Source: Adineta steineri | Taxonomy: Eukaryota > Rotifera > Eurotatoria > Adinetida > Adinetidae | Length of the DNA stretch: 64,000 nucleotides | Assembly: GCA_905250115.1 (NCBI GenBank) | Contig: CAJNOI010000091.1 | Span: 1 to 64,000 of the forward strand | Direction: 5' to 3' | Part shown: piece after piece, positions 61,301 through 64,000 of the stretch | How positions within the stretch are numbered: the first letter of the stretch is position 1 | Layout: each line of letters opens with the position of its first letter | The notes under the pieces: model-generated | What the model was told of the DNA's origin: nothing | Seen by the model: only the letters and a program-made list of their open reading frames with translations | The model's database searches: none | Translations under genes and position numbers: made by a program

Positions 61301-63427
61301 ATCCGGAAAATAAAGTATCATCAACAGTATTTGAAGCTATACTTTTTCCGTATAATGTTAATAATGATACACCTGCACAAATAGCTGATGAACTTATTGG
61401 AAAAAATTATATTTTTGAAGATGATAAAAAATTTGTTATACAATCAATAAAAGATCGTGTACGAGCATTGAATTATGAAATGATTGATAGACAAGCTGGA
61501 GTTTTACCAGCAAATGGTAGACCAACAGTTAATTCGACACCGCAACCATCGATTATTATACAGCAACAACAGCAGCAGCAACAACAACAACAAGCAACAC
61601 CTGTAATATCTGTACCTCAACAAACAAATTTTGTTCCAACACCTTCAATTATTCAACAAACACCAGTTGAACAACCGGCAATTAAACCGGCATCAGAACT
61701 TCCACCCGTTAAGCCAACTGTAGCAACCGAACCAACACCAATTACTCAGTTACCTGAACTTAGTCCGAATATTCCAGGTTCAGCTGTGAGTCTAGAAGAA
61801 CTTGAAGCAGCATTGAAGAAAACGTTTACTAAAAATTGTGCTCAAGGAACTACATCTGCTCTTGTCAACGATACCAGTGAATCAACGACACCTCTAGTTA
61901 TCCAAGATGATTCTCTCATACCAAAAACAGTAACTAATACTCCTATTGTTGAACAACCACAACAACAAACGGAAGAAACCGCATTACCAACTGCTACCGA
62001 ACCTTCAACAAGTAAATAACCTGAATATTTTATATAGGAAAAATTCCCATTATTCATACCTATGTGATATTTCCAAAAGATAAAATTGCATGATGAAATG
62101 AGCAACAATAAGTACTGATCGATTAGTTTGTTTATTGATGCTCTTAAAATATTTTTCTATCGGTAGTATGTTTAGAAAATGTCTTGAGTTTCTTATAGTG
62201 AGATTTTATTGTAATTTCACTTTTTTCAATATAATTAATTTTCTTAGATATCCCTCAATCATCAGCATCCACTATTATGCAAACACAATCTCAACCAACA
62301 ACAATGCTAACAAGTCAACAACAACAAATGATACAAAATTCTCATCTATTATCTCAACCTGCTCAAAGTTATTCTTATCCAACAATTTCTTCGCCTCAAA
62401 ATATCCAGAACAATACCATTCCAAATGAAATTATTAAACAAACTATACATCCTTCTTCTACGCCTACAACATCAACAACAACAACTGCAACTACAACTGC
62501 AACTGCACCAGAAACTACTGAAAACAATCATATGTCAATATCACCTTCTGCAACACCTCTATCTCTTCCACAGACAGGTGAATCTGCTCCGCCTTTACTT
62601 CCGTCAGATACCCAACCGCCAGTAAGATTATTTTATAATCAAAGATAATTAACTTATTTATTTCTCTTCATAAAATCTTTTAGGTATCAGGTAGTTTACA
62701 ACAACTTGAAGTACTTCTTATGAATACATTCAAAAAACAAAATAAAACATCTGGTACAGCTCATAGTAGTGATGGTGAAGCCGCCAATACTACTACACCA
62801 TCCGTATCATCTGTTCCAGTGATGAATAATGATGAGAAAAATGAAACCGAAACAATTCCAACTGAATCAACATCTTTACTAGTCGATGAGAAAAAACGAA
62901 ATATTACTGATACATTGAATAATTCTAATCAATCTCCTCAACAAACTCAAAATATATCTCAACAATTAAATGAATCAACAACTTTTGATCCATTTATATC
63001 AGACGATAATGGTAATTTACAAGAATTAGAAACCTTATTTAAAAGTACATGTCAAAAAATTCCTGCTAGTGATGATACTATAACAATATCACCACAAATA
63101 TCATCAACAAGTGATGATATATCCGATTTAAAATCTATGATTATGAATATGAGTAAAACTTTATTAAATAAAATGAATATAATTGAAACAAAAATTGACG
63201 AACAGTGTTCTCAAACACGAAAAATAAATCATGTAGTAACAAATACAATCTTACCATCATTACTTGATTTAACAGATATTATTCAAGAAACATCAGTATC
63301 ATCTAATCTCAATTCACATATGAAAAGTAAACTTGAAAATATTCAGACACGCATTCGTACAACACAACAACAACAACAGTACCATCAACAACAACAAAAT
63401 GAAATGAAAGATCTAATGGATATTTAA
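58399..63427 (+). CDS. WNK: WNK (with-no-lysine) serine/threonine kinase
   Basis: Seven exons (58399-58779, 59117-60160, 60214-60360, 60412-60593, 60657-62011, 62248-62621, 62684-63427) give about 1408 residues. The N-terminal 480 residues are disordered and contain RFQI (59750-59761) and RFHV (60035-60046). The kinase reads [20 protein letters not shown] then AWCELQ: Cys replaces the usual strand-3 Lys and the catalytic Lys is in GRGAFK, the defining WNK feature. [20 protein letters not shown] and [17 protein letters not shown] follow. A PF2-like domain comes next ([26 protein letters not shown]-like [20 protein letters not shown]). The C-terminus is Gln/Pro/Thr-rich with a terminal coiled coil ([20 protein letters not shown]). 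WNKs sense chloride and osmolarity and activate SPAK/OSR1 kinases. If intron 62012-62247 is retained, translation ends at 62019. Confidence 0.93.
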
Positions 63428-64000
63428 ATCTTTTGTCGTTCGTTTATTTAAATATATATGTGTTTGCAACTTTTCTTTTTTTTTTCAAATCCACATGTAC
63501 AGGTTTTCGTTCGTTCTTTTCTTATTGTTCTTTATCTTTACTCTAACAATCATTGTCATACTAGACATATATGTGCGTATGAGATCAAACGATAAAAAAA
63601 AAGAAGAAAAAAAGAAAAAAAATTATCTATTCATAAAAAAGAAAACGGTTATAATCAGCTGGTGTTCGTATTGACCTCAAAAGGTGAAAGATAACTATTA
63701 CTATCAATTGGAAAAAAATTTGTCACCTTTGAAATTTATTAGTCACGATCAAATGTCTACATACTTTGAGTTTATCTATAAATTTGTGAATTTTTCCTTT
63801 GGTGATTTATAAGTCTGTATATCTTTGAAGTTAAGTTTGTTATGGTTTATGATTGTACGTTGCCAAGGTGTCTGTCACAGTCTACTATAGGGCATTGCTA
63901 ACGTATCTGTCATGGTCTATGACGCTCTTCACCTTATATCTACCATGGTCTGTGTCATTTTCTAGCTGATATATGCATGATGGAAGTCGAGAAGACAAAA
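63428..64000. other. 3' flank of WNK and start of a degenerate short tandem repeat
   Basis: After poly-A/T tracts, three related units occur at 63871-63887 (TCTGTCACAGTCTACTA), 63906-63922 (TCTGTCATGGTCTATGA) and 63938-63954 (TCTACCATGGTCTGTGT), spaced 32-35 bp, more GC-rich than the surroundings and continuing towards the window end. No frame recognised. Confidence 0.5.

Noticed and set aside
62012..62019. End of the WNK protein at the TAA at 62017-62019
   Set aside because: A GTAAAT donor at 62012 joins in phase to long coding exons at 62248 and 62684, so this stop is more likely intronic.

Overview
The window is nuclear DNA from a small, AT-rich eukaryotic genome, most likely a bdelloid rotifer (Rotaria/Adineta-like). 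This rests on very short introns (mostly 49-65 nt, GT..AG), animal-type genes (WNK kinase, class A GPCR, CAP-Gly, LIM and peritrophin-type chitinases), and the start of an F-box-like/leucine-rich-repeat gene of a type I associate with bdelloid gene expansions. Species is not determinable by eye. All gene models below were spliced by hand from frame and phase agreement.

Layout. 1-1673 (-): decayed or partial F-box-like/LRR gene. 3831-4612 (+): RIIa/DPY-30-type protein. 8072-9448 (+): kelch-like protein. 10303-10542 (-): small Cys-rich protein. 10778-11854 (+): secreted two-Ig protein. 11936-12298 (-): tiny multi-exon gene. 13746-22469 (-): compact run METTL4 > CDIPT > IARS2 > MRPL19. 23137-24647 (-): disordered basic nuclear-type protein. 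26256-27638 (+): coiled-coil protein. 28535-29074 (+): CAP-Gly protein. 29126-31752 (-): disordered protein ending in a CaaX box. 32806-35520 (-) and 36303-38802 (+): two divergent GH18 chitinase-family genes. 38803-44419: gene-poor. 44420-45955 (+): peptide-type GPCR. 46096-46524 (-): small secreted Cys protein. 46996-50800 (-): compact run BRIX1 > ETFB > RAB6. 51433-52475 (-): LIM protein. 53441-54570 (+): cathepsin B cut by a 100-N gap. 58399-63427 (+): WNK kinase.

How the genes relate. The two minus-strand runs have gaps of 34-245 bp, and each gene has a polypyrimidine-AG 3' splice site 0-30 nt upstream of its ATG. That fits spliced-leader trans-splicing, which is known from bdelloids, and operon-like transcription. 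Mitochondrial translation (IARS2, MRPL19) and mitochondrial electron transfer (ETFB) sit in these runs. The two chitinase genes share a 782-bp divergent promoter region.

Oddities. A TIR-bearing repeat family has three copies (two in introns), one of them split by a hAT-like MITE with an 8-bp target duplication. Coding frames break at A-homopolymers in IARS2 (once) and the LIM gene (twice). One chitinase has lost an aspartate of its catalytic motif. The WNK kinase carries RFxV/I docking motifs upstream of its kinase domain. I see no tRNA, rRNA or CRISPR array. No wholly new system is demonstrable by eye; the best leads are listed as findings.
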